Source: an uncultured Clostridia bacterium
GTDB taxonomy: Bacteria > Bacillota > Clostridia > Oscillospirales > Acutalibacteraceae
Direction: 5' to 3'
Assembly (NCBI GenBank): GCA_937892525.1
Contig: CALAEV010000046.1
Span: 1 to 55,220 of the forward strand
DNA: 55,220 bases
Part shown: in pieces, positions 32,765 to 42,000 of the stretch
Layout of the letters: each line of letters begins with the position of its first letter
Position numbering within the stretch: the stretch's first letter is position 1
Position numbers and translations under genes: made by a program
Notes under the pieces: model-generated
The model's database searches: none
What the model was told of the DNA's origin: nothing
The model's input: the letters and a program-made list of their open reading frames with translations, nothing else

Positions 32765-33478
32765 ATGGAACCTAAATATAAGAGAGTCCTTTTGAAAGTT
32801 AGTGGTGAAGTTCTTGCGGGTGAGAACAAACACGGCTTTGATTTTAACACAGTGAACAGCGTTTGTTCTGCAATTAAAGAAATGGCAGAATTGGGCGTTG
32901 AGGTAGCTATCGTTGTAGGTGGTGGCAACTTCTGGCGTGGTCGTTCAAGTGGCGATATGGACAGAACAAGAGCTGACCATATTGGTATGCTTGCAACTGT
33001 TATGAACTCATTGGCACTTGCAGATTCACTTGAACAGATGGGTGTAATTGTTCGTGTTCAGACTGCTATTGAAATGAATAAGATTGCAGAACCATATATT
33101 AGCCATCGTGCAAAGCGTCACCTTGAAAAAGGTCGCGTTGTAATCTTCGGTTGTGGTACAGGCAACCCATTCTTCTCAACTGATACTGCAGCAGCTCTTC
33201 GCGCAGCAGAAATCGGTGCTGATATTATTTTCAAAGCAACAAATGTTGACGGTGTTTATGATAAAGACCCTAACCGTTTTGATGACGCAATTAAGTATGA
33301 TGTAATCACTCATCAGGATATTTTAAGCAAAGGTCTTGCAGTTATGGATAGTACTGCAGCATCTCTTTGTCGTGATAATGATATTCCACTTCTCGTATTT
33401 AACCTTCAACAGCCAGAAAATATGGTTAAGGCAGTTAAAGGCGAAAATGTTGGTACAGTTGTAGTAAGTGAGAAATAA
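32765..33478 (+). CDS. pyrH: UMP kinase
   Basis: The 237-residue enzyme phosphorylates UMP to UDP in pyrimidine synthesis. It has the amino-acid-kinase fold: RVLLKVSGEVLAGE at the N-terminus, VAIVVGGGNFWRG, DHIGMLATVMNSLALAD, VIFGCGTGNPFFSTDTAA and DGVYDKDP. The length is normal. It opens the conserved pyrH-frr-uppS-cdsA-dxr-rseP-ispG-polC gene string. The ribosome site GGAGGTG is strong. Confidence 0.96.
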   Translation: MEPKYKRVLLKVSGEVLAGENKHGFDFNTVNSVCSAIKEMAELGVEVAIVVGGGNFWRGRSSGDMDRTRADHIGMLATVMNSLALADSLEQMGVIVRVQTAIEMNKIAEPYISHRAKRHLEKGRVVIFGCGTGNPFFSTDTAAALRAAEIGADIIFKATNVDGVYDKDPNRFDDAIKYDVITHQDILSKGLAVMDSTAASLCRDNDIPLLVFNLQQPENMVKAVKGENVGTVVVSEK

Positions 33479-33511
33479 TCTGTAATTAAATTATAAAAAG
33501 GAGATAGATTT

Positions 33512-34066
33512 ATGAATACAGTTTTTGATACAATGAAAGAAAAAATGAATAAAACCATTCATGCTCTTGAAAAAGAGTATGCAGGAATGAGAGCTGGCAG
33601 AGCAACTCCTGCAATCCTTGATAAAATTCAGGTTGACTATTACGGTGTGCAAACTCCAATTCAGCAGATGGCTGCAGTTTCAGTTAGCGAAGGCAGAATT
33701 CTTATTATTCAGCCATGGGATGTTAGCACAATCAACCCAATTTCAAAAGCAATTCAGGCTTCAGACATTGGCATTAACCCAATGAACGACGGTAAGGTTA
33801 TCCGTCTTACATTCCCACCTCTTACAGAGGAACGCAGAAAAGCACTTTGTAAAGATGTTAGCAAAATTGCAGAAGACAGCAAGGTTGCAATCCGTTCAAT
33901 CCGTCGCGATGCAATGGATAAAATCAAGAACATGAAGAAAAACAGTGAAATTACTGAAGACGACCAGAAAAATGCAGAAACAAAAATTCAGAAAATCACT
34001 GATGACTTCATTAAAGAAATTGACACAGTTTCTGATAAAAAAGAAAAAGAGATTATGGAGATATAA
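33512..34066 (+). CDS. frr: Ribosome recycling factor
   Basis: The 184-residue protein splits post-termination ribosomes together with EF-G. The family pattern is visible: MRAGRATPAILDKIQVDYYG, PWDVSTINPISKAI, NDGKVIRLTFPPLTEERRKA, and the C-terminal helix with SIRRDAMDKIKNMKKN. The length is normal. It follows pyrH by 33 bp with an AAGGAGAT site. Confidence 0.97.
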   Translation: MNTVFDTMKEKMNKTIHALEKEYAGMRAGRATPAILDKIQVDYYGVQTPIQQMAAVSVSEGRILIIQPWDVSTINPISKAIQASDIGINPMNDGKVIRLTFPPLTEERRKALCKDVSKIAEDSKVAIRSIRRDAMDKIKNMKKNSEITEDDQKNAETKIQKITDDFIKEIDTVSDKKEKEIMEI

Positions 34067-34072
34067 TTGGTT

Positions 34073-34098
34073 TTATGGGCGAGGCGACTCGCCCATAA
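34073..34098 (+). other. Intra-operon hairpin between frr and uppS
   Basis: TTATGGGCGAG (34073-34083) and CTCGCCCATAA (34088-34098) form a perfect 11-bp stem with a GCGA (GNRA) loop. There is no T-run after it, so it is more likely an mRNA processing or stability element than a strong terminator. Confidence 0.65.
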
Positions 34099-34117
34099 TT
34101 TGCCATTATGAATAGTT

Positions 34118-34852
34118 ATGGATAAGAAAAACATACCACAATTTTCGGTTTTGCCCCAACATATTGGTATTATTATGGACGGTAACGGAAGATGGGCAAA
34201 ACAAAGAAATTTACCAAGATATAAAGGTCATATTGAAGGTGCAAAAACATTCCGTAAAATCGGTGAGTTTGCTGCTGATGTTGGAATTAAGTGTATGACT
34301 TTCTATGCCTTTTCAACTGAAAACTGGAAAAGACCTCAAGAAGAAGTAGATGCTATTATGCAACTTTTTCGTGAGTATCTTCGTGAGGCTGAAGAGCGTC
34401 AGGCAGAAAATGAGGAGAAGGGCATTAAACTTTGCTTTTTAGGTGACCGTAAGGGTATTCCTGAAGATATTCTTGCAATTATGGAAAATATTGAAAACAG
34501 TTCAAAATATGAAACAAAGGTTATTTTAAATCTTGCAATCAACTATGGTGGCCGTCACGAAATTACTGACGGAGTTAAAAAGATTGCAGAAAAAGTAAAA
34601 AATGGCGAGATAAGTGTTGATGATATTACTGAAGATATGATTTCAGATTCATTATACACAGCAGGGTCGCCTGACCCTGACCTTATTATCAGACCAAGTG
34701 GGGAGTATAGATTGTCAAACTTTTTAACATGGCAATCAGCTTATTCAGAGTTCTGGTTTTCAGATGTTCTTTGGCCTGATTTTACAGAAGAAAATCTTGT
34801 TGAAGCATTGAGAGAGTTTGAAAAGCGTAACAGACGCTTCGGTGGGGTATAA
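34118..34852 (+). CDS. uppS: Isoprenyl transferase (undecaprenyl diphosphate synthase)
   Basis: The 244-residue enzyme elongates farnesyl diphosphate to the C55 carrier lipid for wall synthesis. Motifs: HIGIIMDGNGRWAKQR (substrate Asp), RYKGHIEGA, FYAFSTENWKRP, ILNLAINYGGRHEI and DLIIRPSGEYRLSNFL. The length is normal. It lies downstream of the frr-uppS hairpin. No clear ribosome site precedes the ATG, so translation may be coupled or weak. Its product supplies the lipid carrier that the polymer cluster in this window would use. Confidence 0.96.
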   Translation: MDKKNIPQFSVLPQHIGIIMDGNGRWAKQRNLPRYKGHIEGAKTFRKIGEFAADVGIKCMTFYAFSTENWKRPQEEVDAIMQLFREYLREAEERQAENEEKGIKLCFLGDRKGIPEDILAIMENIENSSKYETKVILNLAINYGGRHEITDGVKKIAEKVKNGEISVDDITEDMISDSLYTAGSPDPDLIIRPSGEYRLSNFLTWQSAYSEFWFSDVLWPDFTEENLVEALREFEKRNRRFGGV

Positions 34853-34876
34853 TAACTTAAAAAGGGATTATTTTAT

Positions 34877-35743
34877 ATGAAACAAAGAATTATTTTCGGA
34901 CTTCTATGTGCAGGTGCTGGTATTCTTGCTCTTTGCATTCGCAACACACCACTTTTTCTTGTAATTGGTGCAATAGTTTGCGTAATGGTTACAGTTGAAA
35001 TCAACAAAGCAATTAAACTAAAGAATAAACCGATGTTTGCATTAAGCCTTGTAGCCTCTGCACTTGTTCCAATTTATTATGAATATGGTTATTTGCTAGA
35101 TGGTCTTACATTGAACTTTAGTCCGGTATATCTTATTTGTATTTACATTCTTGCACTGTTTATTTTATTGCTTATAGGTTATGAAAACACAAAGTTTTCA
35201 GATGTGGGAATGGTGCTTTTAGGCTCATTAGGATTACCTCTTGCAGTCACAGTTCTTTTGTATTTGAGAGATATTGATAAATTTTTCCCTGAACAGAATT
35301 ATACAACTGAACACGGCTTGTTCCTTATATTATTCGCTATGTTCTGTGCTTGGATAAGCGACGCATCTGCATACTTTGGTGGAAGATTTTTCGGCAAACA
35401 CAAATTGGCACCCAAAATCAGCCCTAAAAAGACTATTGAGGGTGTAATAAGTGGTGCACTTGGTTGTGTTCTTGCAAATGTAATTCTTTATGCGGTGTTT
35501 GATAATCTTGTTTTCGCAGAGCCACACAACAATTACCTTGAAATAGTTTTAATGTCAATTCCATTGTCACTTATCGGCGTTTGTGGTGACCTTACATTCT
35601 CTGCACTTAAGCGTAATTATGAAATCAAAGACTTCAGCAATCTTGTTCCGGGTCATGGTGGCGTTATGGATAGATTTGACAGTGAAGTATTTGTACTTGT
35701 GGCACTTTATGCGATTATCAATATTTTCGGAGTAGTGATTTGA
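34877..35743 (+). CDS. cdsA: Phosphatidate cytidylyltransferase
   Basis: The 288-residue membrane enzyme makes CDP-diacylglycerol, the precursor of phospholipids. It has about seven to eight membrane segments and the family signature near the C-terminus: SDASAYFGGRFFGKHKLAP with KISPKKTIEGVISG, and DLTFSALKRNYEIKDFSNLV, then PGHGGVMDRFDS. The length is typical. The stop TGA overlaps the dxr start by one base, so coupling is likely. Confidence 0.95.
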   Translation: MKQRIIFGLLCAGAGILALCIRNTPLFLVIGAIVCVMVTVEINKAIKLKNKPMFALSLVASALVPIYYEYGYLLDGLTLNFSPVYLICIYILALFILLLIGYENTKFSDVGMVLLGSLGLPLAVTVLLYLRDIDKFFPEQNYTTEHGLFLILFAMFCAWISDASAYFGGRFFGKHKLAPKISPKKTIEGVISGALGCVLANVILYAVFDNLVFAEPHNNYLEIVLMSIPLSLIGVCGDLTFSALKRNYEIKDFSNLVPGHGGVMDRFDSEVFVLVALYAIINIFGVVI

Positions 35744-36897
35744 TGATTACTAAAAATTTAAGTATATTAGGCTCAACCGGTTCAATTGGTACTCAAAGCC
35801 TTGAAACAGCAAGAAAGTGCGGTTACTCTGTTTCCGCGCTTTCGGCATATTCTAATGTAGATTTAATTGAAGAACAAATACGCGAATTCAAGCCACAAAT
35901 AGCAGCATTGGTTGATGAAAATGCTGCAAAAGAGCTTAAAAATCGCGTTAGTGATTTAGATGTAAAAGTGCTTTCAGGTATAGATGGTGTCTGCGAATGT
36001 GCAAGAGTAGAAAACGCTGATACAGTAATAAATTCAGTTGTTGGTATGGCAGGACTTAAACCTACACTTGCTGCTATTGAAAGCGATAAAAAAATCGCTC
36101 TTGCCAACAAAGAAACACTTGTTGCAGGTGGTCTTTTAGTCACAACAAATGCAAAGGCAAAAGGTGTTGACATTTTGCCTGTGGACTCTGAACATTCTGC
36201 AATTTTTCAGTGTTTACAAGGTCAACCAATAAATCGCGCATTAAAAAGAATTATCTTAACTGCATCTGGTGGCCCATTCTTTGGTAAAACAAAAGAAGAA
36301 CTTGCAAAAGTTACCGTTGCAGACGCGCTTAAACATCCTAATTGGAGTATGGGACAAAAAATAACCATTGACTCTGCTACAATGATGAATAAGGGACTTG
36401 AACTTATTGAAGCTGTTTGGCTTTTCTCGGTTCATCCTTCAAAAATTGAGATTGTAGTTCATCGTGAAAGTATAATTCATTCAGCAGTTGAATATACCGA
36501 TAATGCAGTTATTGCACAGTTGGGACTTCCTGATATGAAAATACCTATTCAGTATGCGCTTACATACCCTGAAAGAATAGAATCTCTTACAGGCGAATTG
36601 GATTTGACAAAATTGGGAACACTAACATTCTATAAACCTGATTATGACACTTTTAAATGTATGAATATCTGTCGTGAAGCTATCACTCGTGGTGGACTTT
36701 ACCCAGCGTTTGCTAACAGTGCTAATGAACAGGCGAATTTGATGTTCCGTCAGGGAAAAATCGGTTTCTTAGAAATCGGTGAACTTGTTGAGCGTGTAAT
36801 GAACGACGCTCCAAAAGTTGAAACTTATACAGTTGATGATGTTTATAATGCTGATAAAGAAGCACGAAATTTAGTAATCAAGTATTCAGGAAAGTAG
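35743..36897 (+). CDS. dxr: 1-deoxy-D-xylulose 5-phosphate reductoisomerase
   Basis: The 384-residue NADPH-dependent enzyme makes 2-C-methyl-D-erythritol 4-phosphate, the second step of the MEP isoprenoid pathway. Motifs: SILGSTGSIGTQSLE (NADPH loop), ALANKETLVAGG, LPVDSEHSAIFQ, LTASGGPFFG, and HPNWSMGQKITIDSATMMNKG. The start is ATG 35743, with GGAG (35730-35733) upstream and overlap with the cdsA stop; an in-frame TTG at 35740 exists but is less likely. It works with ispG two genes downstream to supply uppS. Confidence 0.96.
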   Translation: MITKNLSILGSTGSIGTQSLETARKCGYSVSALSAYSNVDLIEEQIREFKPQIAALVDENAAKELKNRVSDLDVKVLSGIDGVCECARVENADTVINSVVGMAGLKPTLAAIESDKKIALANKETLVAGGLLVTTNAKAKGVDILPVDSEHSAIFQCLQGQPINRALKRIILTASGGPFFGKTKEELAKVTVADALKHPNWSMGQKITIDSATMMNKGLELIEAVWLFSVHPSKIEIVVHRESIIHSAVEYTDNAVIAQLGLPDMKIPIQYALTYPERIESLTGELDLTKLGTLTFYKPDYDTFKCMNICREAITRGGLYPAFANSANEQANLMFRQGKIGFLEIGELVERVMNDAPKVETYTVDDVYNADKEARNLVIKYSGK

Positions 36898-36904
36898 TGA
36901 TTTT

Positions 36905-37963
36905 TTGGAAATCTGGTCTAAAGTTTGGCCGTTTTTAGTAGCCATCTTATTTTTCGGACTTTTAATTTCAATCCACGAGTTAGGTCATTTTTCTTTTGCT
37001 AAACTTTTCAAGGTAAAAGTAAATGAATTCTCACTTGGTATGGGCCCGGCAATCTTTAAAAAGAAAAAGGGAGAAACCCTTTACGCACTCCGTTTGCTTC
37101 CAATCGGTGGTTATGTAAGTATGGAGGGTGAAGACGAAGAAAGCCAAGATGAAAATGCCTTTAACCGTAAAAAAGTATGGCAAAAAATAATTATAGTGGC
37201 AGCCGGTGCTATAATGAACTTAATATTAGGCGTTGTAATTGTTGCAACTGTGCTTTCAATGGAAGATTTAATCGGTACAAATCAGATTTTAGAGTTTCAC
37301 GAAGGCGCATTAAGTCAACAGACAGGACTTAAAGTTGGTGACGAATTTCTGGAAATTGATGGTCACAGAGTCTTTTCTGATACCGATATTTCATTCCTTA
37401 TGGGGCGCAGTGACGATGGCGTTTTTGATATGGTTGTCCGTCGTGACGGTGAAAAGGTAGAACTTAAAGATGTAACTTTTAAAACAGAAAAAGATGGTAA
37501 ATATACATTTATCACTTACGATTTTGTAATTTTAGGTGAAGAAACAAACTTCTTAAATGTTCTTGAAAATTCTTTCAGGCGCTCGGCATCAATTGGCAGA
37601 CTTGTGTGGTTAAGCTTTTTTGATTTAATAACAGGTAGATATGGGCTTACCGATTTGTCAGGTCCTGTTGGTACAGTAAATGTTATTGCAGACGCTGCAG
37701 CAGGTGCAGTAGAAAGTAAAGATGGTCTAATAACTGCCCTTACAATGATGGCATTTATTTCAATAAACATTGGTGTATTCAATCTTCTGCCATTACCTGC
37801 ACTTGACGGTGGCAGACTCTTTTTCCTTGTGATTGAGGGCATACGTAGAAAACCTCTTAACCCTAAATATGAGGGTTATGTGCATGGCGCAGGACTTGCA
37901 CTCTTATTATTGTTAATGTTAGTTGTAACTTTTAATGATATTGTGACACTTATTAAAAACTAG
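36905..37963 (+). CDS. rseP: RIP metalloprotease RseP/RasP (site-2 protease)
   Basis: The 352-residue intramembrane zinc protease has LISIHELGHFSFAKLF (HEXXH zinc site) in the first membrane segment. A PDZ domain follows (about 110-200, with GLKVGDEFLEIDGHRV), and NLLPLPALDGGRLFFL provides the second zinc motif. Homologues cut anti-sigma factors and signal-peptide remnants. The likely start is TTG 36905; no ATG is placed near the N-terminus and AGGAAAGTAGTG lies upstream. It follows dxr directly. The gene order matches other Firmicutes. Confidence 0.94.
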   Translation: MEIWSKVWPFLVAILFFGLLISIHELGHFSFAKLFKVKVNEFSLGMGPAIFKKKKGETLYALRLLPIGGYVSMEGEDEESQDENAFNRKKVWQKIIIVAAGAIMNLILGVVIVATVLSMEDLIGTNQILEFHEGALSQQTGLKVGDEFLEIDGHRVFSDTDISFLMGRSDDGVFDMVVRRDGEKVELKDVTFKTEKDGKYTFITYDFVILGEETNFLNVLENSFRRSASIGRLVWLSFFDLITGRYGLTDLSGPVGTVNVIADAAAGAVESKDGLITALTMMAFISINIGVFNLLPLPALDGGRLFFLVIEGIRRKPLNPKYEGYVHGAGLALLLLLMLVVTFNDIVTLIKN

Positions 37964-37972
37964 GTGATTAAA

Positions 37973-39025
37973 ATGATTGAAAGAAGAAAAAGCCGTGTTG
38001 TAACGGCAGGTAATGTTAAAATTGGTGGCAATAACCCTATTTCAGTACAGTCAATGCTTAATGTAGTGGCTGAAGACGCTGAGGGTAATGTAAGACAAGC
38101 TGTGGAATTAGAAAAAGCAGGTTGTCAGATTATTCGTCTTACTGTGCCAAACAAAGAAGCAGTTAAAACTCTTTATGCAGTAAAAAATGCAGTTAATATT
38201 CCTGTTGTTGCTGACATTCATTTTGATTACCGTTGCGCTCTTGAAAGTGTTGCAGCAGGTGTTGATAAAATCAGAATAAATCCAGGTAACATTGGCGATG
38301 ACGAAAAAGTCCGTGCAGTTGCAGATGCTTGCCGTCTTCACAATGTGCCTATTCGTATTGGCGTAAATTCAGGCTCACTTGAAAAAAACTTGCTCAGCAA
38401 GTACGGTTCTCCAACACCTGAAGCTATGGCTGAAAGTGCAATGTATCATATAAGCCTTTTAGAAAAGTTTGATTTTAACGATATTGTTGTTTCAATCAAA
38501 TCATCAGATGTTCAAAAAATGGTTAAAGCATACCGTCTTGTGGCAGAGATGTGTGATTACCCTTTGCATTTAGGCGTAACTGAAGCAGGTACTCACAATA
38601 TGGCGCTTGTAAAATCAAGTATAGGTATCGGCTCACTTCTTCTTGACGGTATAGGTGACACAATCCGTGTTTCTATGACTGCTGAACCTGTAACAGAAGT
38701 CAAAGCAGGGTTTGACATTCTTAAAGCCGCAGGCATAAAAACAGATTGTGCTCAAATCGTATCTTGCCCTACTTGTGGCAGAACAAAAATCGACTTAATC
38801 GGACTTGCAGAAAAGGTAGAAAAAGCCCTTGCAAATTATAATAAGCCTATTAAGGTTGCAGTTATGGGTTGCGTTGTTAATGGACCTGGCGAAGCAAGAG
38901 AGGCTGACATAGGCGTTGCAGGTGGCGATGGTTGTGGCGTAATTTTCAAAAATGGCGAAGTGCTTAAAAAAGTAAATGAAAACGAAATAATAGACGAATT
39001 ATTGAAAGAAATAGAAAAAATATAG
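37973..39025 (+). CDS. ispG: 4-hydroxy-3-methylbut-2-enyl diphosphate synthase (GcpE/IspG)
   Basis: The 350-residue 4Fe-4S enzyme makes HMBPP, the seventh MEP pathway step. Motifs: ISVQSMLNVVAEDAEGNVRQ at the start, VVADIHFDYRCALE, KIRINPGNIG, IRIGVNSGSLE, and the cluster cysteines in SCPTCGRTKIDL and VMGCVVNGPGEAREADIG. ATG 37973 has AGGTGATT upstream, in preference to the GTG at 37964. The length suits the bacterial short form. It sits in the same operon as dxr and uppS, a coherent isoprenoid set. Confidence 0.96.
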   Translation: MIERRKSRVVTAGNVKIGGNNPISVQSMLNVVAEDAEGNVRQAVELEKAGCQIIRLTVPNKEAVKTLYAVKNAVNIPVVADIHFDYRCALESVAAGVDKIRINPGNIGDDEKVRAVADACRLHNVPIRIGVNSGSLEKNLLSKYGSPTPEAMAESAMYHISLLEKFDFNDIVVSIKSSDVQKMVKAYRLVAEMCDYPLHLGVTEAGTHNMALVKSSIGIGSLLLDGIGDTIRVSMTAEPVTEVKAGFDILKAAGIKTDCAQIVSCPTCGRTKIDLIGLAEKVEKALANYNKPIKVAVMGCVVNGPGEAREADIGVAGGDGCGVIFKNGEVLKKVNENEIIDELLKEIEKI

Positions 39026-39038
39026 TGGTGTAATACAT

Positions 39039-42000
39039 ATGACAACAGTAAATAAACTTTTTGGTGAGTTTTTTGACTGTAACAATAATCTTGACTTTGC
39101 AGTTGCAGATATTACAGGATTTGCAACTTCACAAGCAACAAACAGTGCAACTCTTACCATAAAGCCATACAGAATAATTGAAGAAGACAGAATAAAAGCC
39201 TTTGAAGATACACTTTCAAGGGCTACAAATGTTAATATAAAAGTAATTTGTGACAATTCAAGAAAAGGCTTTACAACCGAATATGCAGAAATGGTTATTG
39301 AAATTTTAAGAGACCGTGTTGCAGTTGCAAACGGATATTTCAATAATGCAGATTATAAGGTTGAGGACGGAGAATTTAAAATCCTTCTTAAAAAAGGTGG
39401 TAAAGATATTCTTCGTGCTTCAAATGTTGATGATGAAATCGCAAAAATTATAAGAGAGATTTTTGGTGTCAATCTTGAAGTAACTTTTCATCAATACGAT
39501 TTTGATGTTGAAATAGCACTTGATTCAATGCAAAAACAGATGGAAGAACTTCATAATCGTCAGTTGGCTGAAGAAAATCCTCAGGCAGCAGTTACAAAAA
39601 GCGAAGGCAAAACTCATATAGTAAAAGAAGGTATTCCTCTTTACCTTGAAACACAAAAGGCAATTTACGGTAATATTATAAGAACATCAAAATTACAGAA
39701 ACTTTGTGACATTTCAATCGAAAGTGGCGCTGTTGCAGTATGGGGTGAAATTTTCTCACTTGATGTACGAACAACTCGTGATGGCAGAAATAATATTATC
39801 AATTTTAATATTACAGACAAGACATATTCTTATACAGTTAAGATTTTTGAAACAGTTGCAAATGCAAAATCGTTGCTTGGTGCGTTAAAAGAGGGTGAAA
39901 CAGTAATTGTTTACGGTAAGGTAAGTTATGATAAATATTCAGGTGAGAATATCATTTCTGCAACTTCCGTGAATAGTGTAAAGCCTATTAAGAAACAAGA
40001 TAATGCAGAAGTTAAGCGTGTTGAACTTCACTTGCATACAAATATGTCTGATATGGACGGTATGACAAGTGCTGATAAACTTGTAAAACGAGCAATAAGC
40101 TGGGGACATACTGCAATTGCAATTACCGACCACGGTAATGCACAGGGATACCCTGACGCAGTAAAAGGTAAGGGCAAAGATGATATAAAACTCATTTATG
40201 GTGTTGAGGGTTATCTTATTGACGATATTGGTGACCCAGAAACACCTTGGGAAAAACTTCCTCGTTACCATATTATTTTGCTTGTGCAGAATAAAGCAGG
40301 TCTTAAAAATCTTTATAAACTTATATCACTTTCTCACACAACATATTTCCACACAAGACCGTGTATTCCACGCTCAAAACTCAACGAGCATCGTGACGGT
40401 ATTATTCTAGGCTCAGCTTGTGAAGCAGGTGAGCTTATTAAGGCGATTCTTCTTGAAAAAAGTGATGAAGAAATCTTAAAAATTGCAGATTATTACGATT
40501 ATCTTGAAATTCAGCCAGATGGTAACAATATATTTATGATTGACTCCCATTCTGACCCAAGTGCTAAAAATCCTGACAGAAATAAAGAGTATAATCGTAT
40601 TAAAACTCTTGAGGATATTCGTGATATTAACCGTAAGATTATACATATTGGCGACAGATTAAACAAACTTGTATGTGCAACAGGTGACGTTCACTTTATG
40701 GACCCTGAAGATGCAGCATTCCGTGCAATTCTCATGGCAGGTAAAGGCTTTGATGATGCTGATAATCAAGCACCTCTTTATTTTAAGACTACTGAAGAAA
40801 TGCTCAATGAGTTTACATATTTAGGTGAAGACACTGCCTATGAGGTTGTAGTTACAAATACAAATAAAATTGCAGATATGGTAGAAACGGTTACACCTAT
40901 CCCACCGGGAACCTTTAACCCTACAATTCCTGGTGCTGAACAAGAACTTCGTGATATTTGCTGGGCAAAGGCAAAAGATTGGTATGGCGACCCTGTGCCT
41001 GAATATGTTGCAGAGCGTCTTGAAATGGAACTTGAATCTATTATTAAACACGGTTTCGCAGTCCTTTATATTATCGCACAAAAACTTGTATGGGATTCAG
41101 AGGCTCACGGCTATCATGTAGGCTCTCGTGGTTCTGTTGGCTCATCTTTTGTTGCTACAATGGCAGGTATTTCAGAGGTTAATCCTCTTGCAGCACACTA
41201 TCGTTGTGCAAAGTGTAAGCATAGTGAGTTCTTCTTGCACGGTGAATACGGTTCAGGATTTGATATGCCACCAAAGAATTGCCCTCATTGTGATATTCCT
41301 ATGATTCGTGACGGCCACGAAATCCCATTCCAGACATTCTTAGGCTTCCACGGTGATAAAGCACCTGATATTGACCTTAACTTCTCTGGTGATTATCAGG
41401 GTAAGGCGCACAGATATACTGAAGAGCTTTTCGGTCGCGACCACGTGTTCAAAGCAGGTACAATCGCAACGGTTGCTGATAAAACTGCTTACGGCTATGT
41501 AAAAAAATATCTTGAAGAGCGTGGTAAGATTGTAACTCGTGCTGAAGAAGACCGACTTACAAAAGGTTGTACAGGCATTAAGCGCACAACAGGTCAGCAC
41601 CCTGGCGGTATGGTTGTTGTGCCTAACGAATTTGATGTTTACGATTTTACTGCAGTTCAATATCCTGCAAATGATACATCTTCAGATATGGAAACAACTC
41701 ACTTCGACTTCCATTTCTTACACGATACAATCTTGAAACTTGATATTCTTGGTCATGATGTGCCTACACTTTATAAGCATCTTGAAGATATGACAGGCAT
41801 TAATGTTATGGATGTTGATGTTTGTGACCCTAAAATTGTAAGCCTTTGTACAAGTCCTGAGGCTTTGGGACTTACACCTGATGACATCGGCGTTGAAACA
41901 GGTACACTTTCAATTCCTGAAATGGGTACAGATTTTGTTCGTGGAATGCTTGTAGAAGCACAGCCTAAAAAGTTCTCTGACCTTTTACAGATTTCAGGTC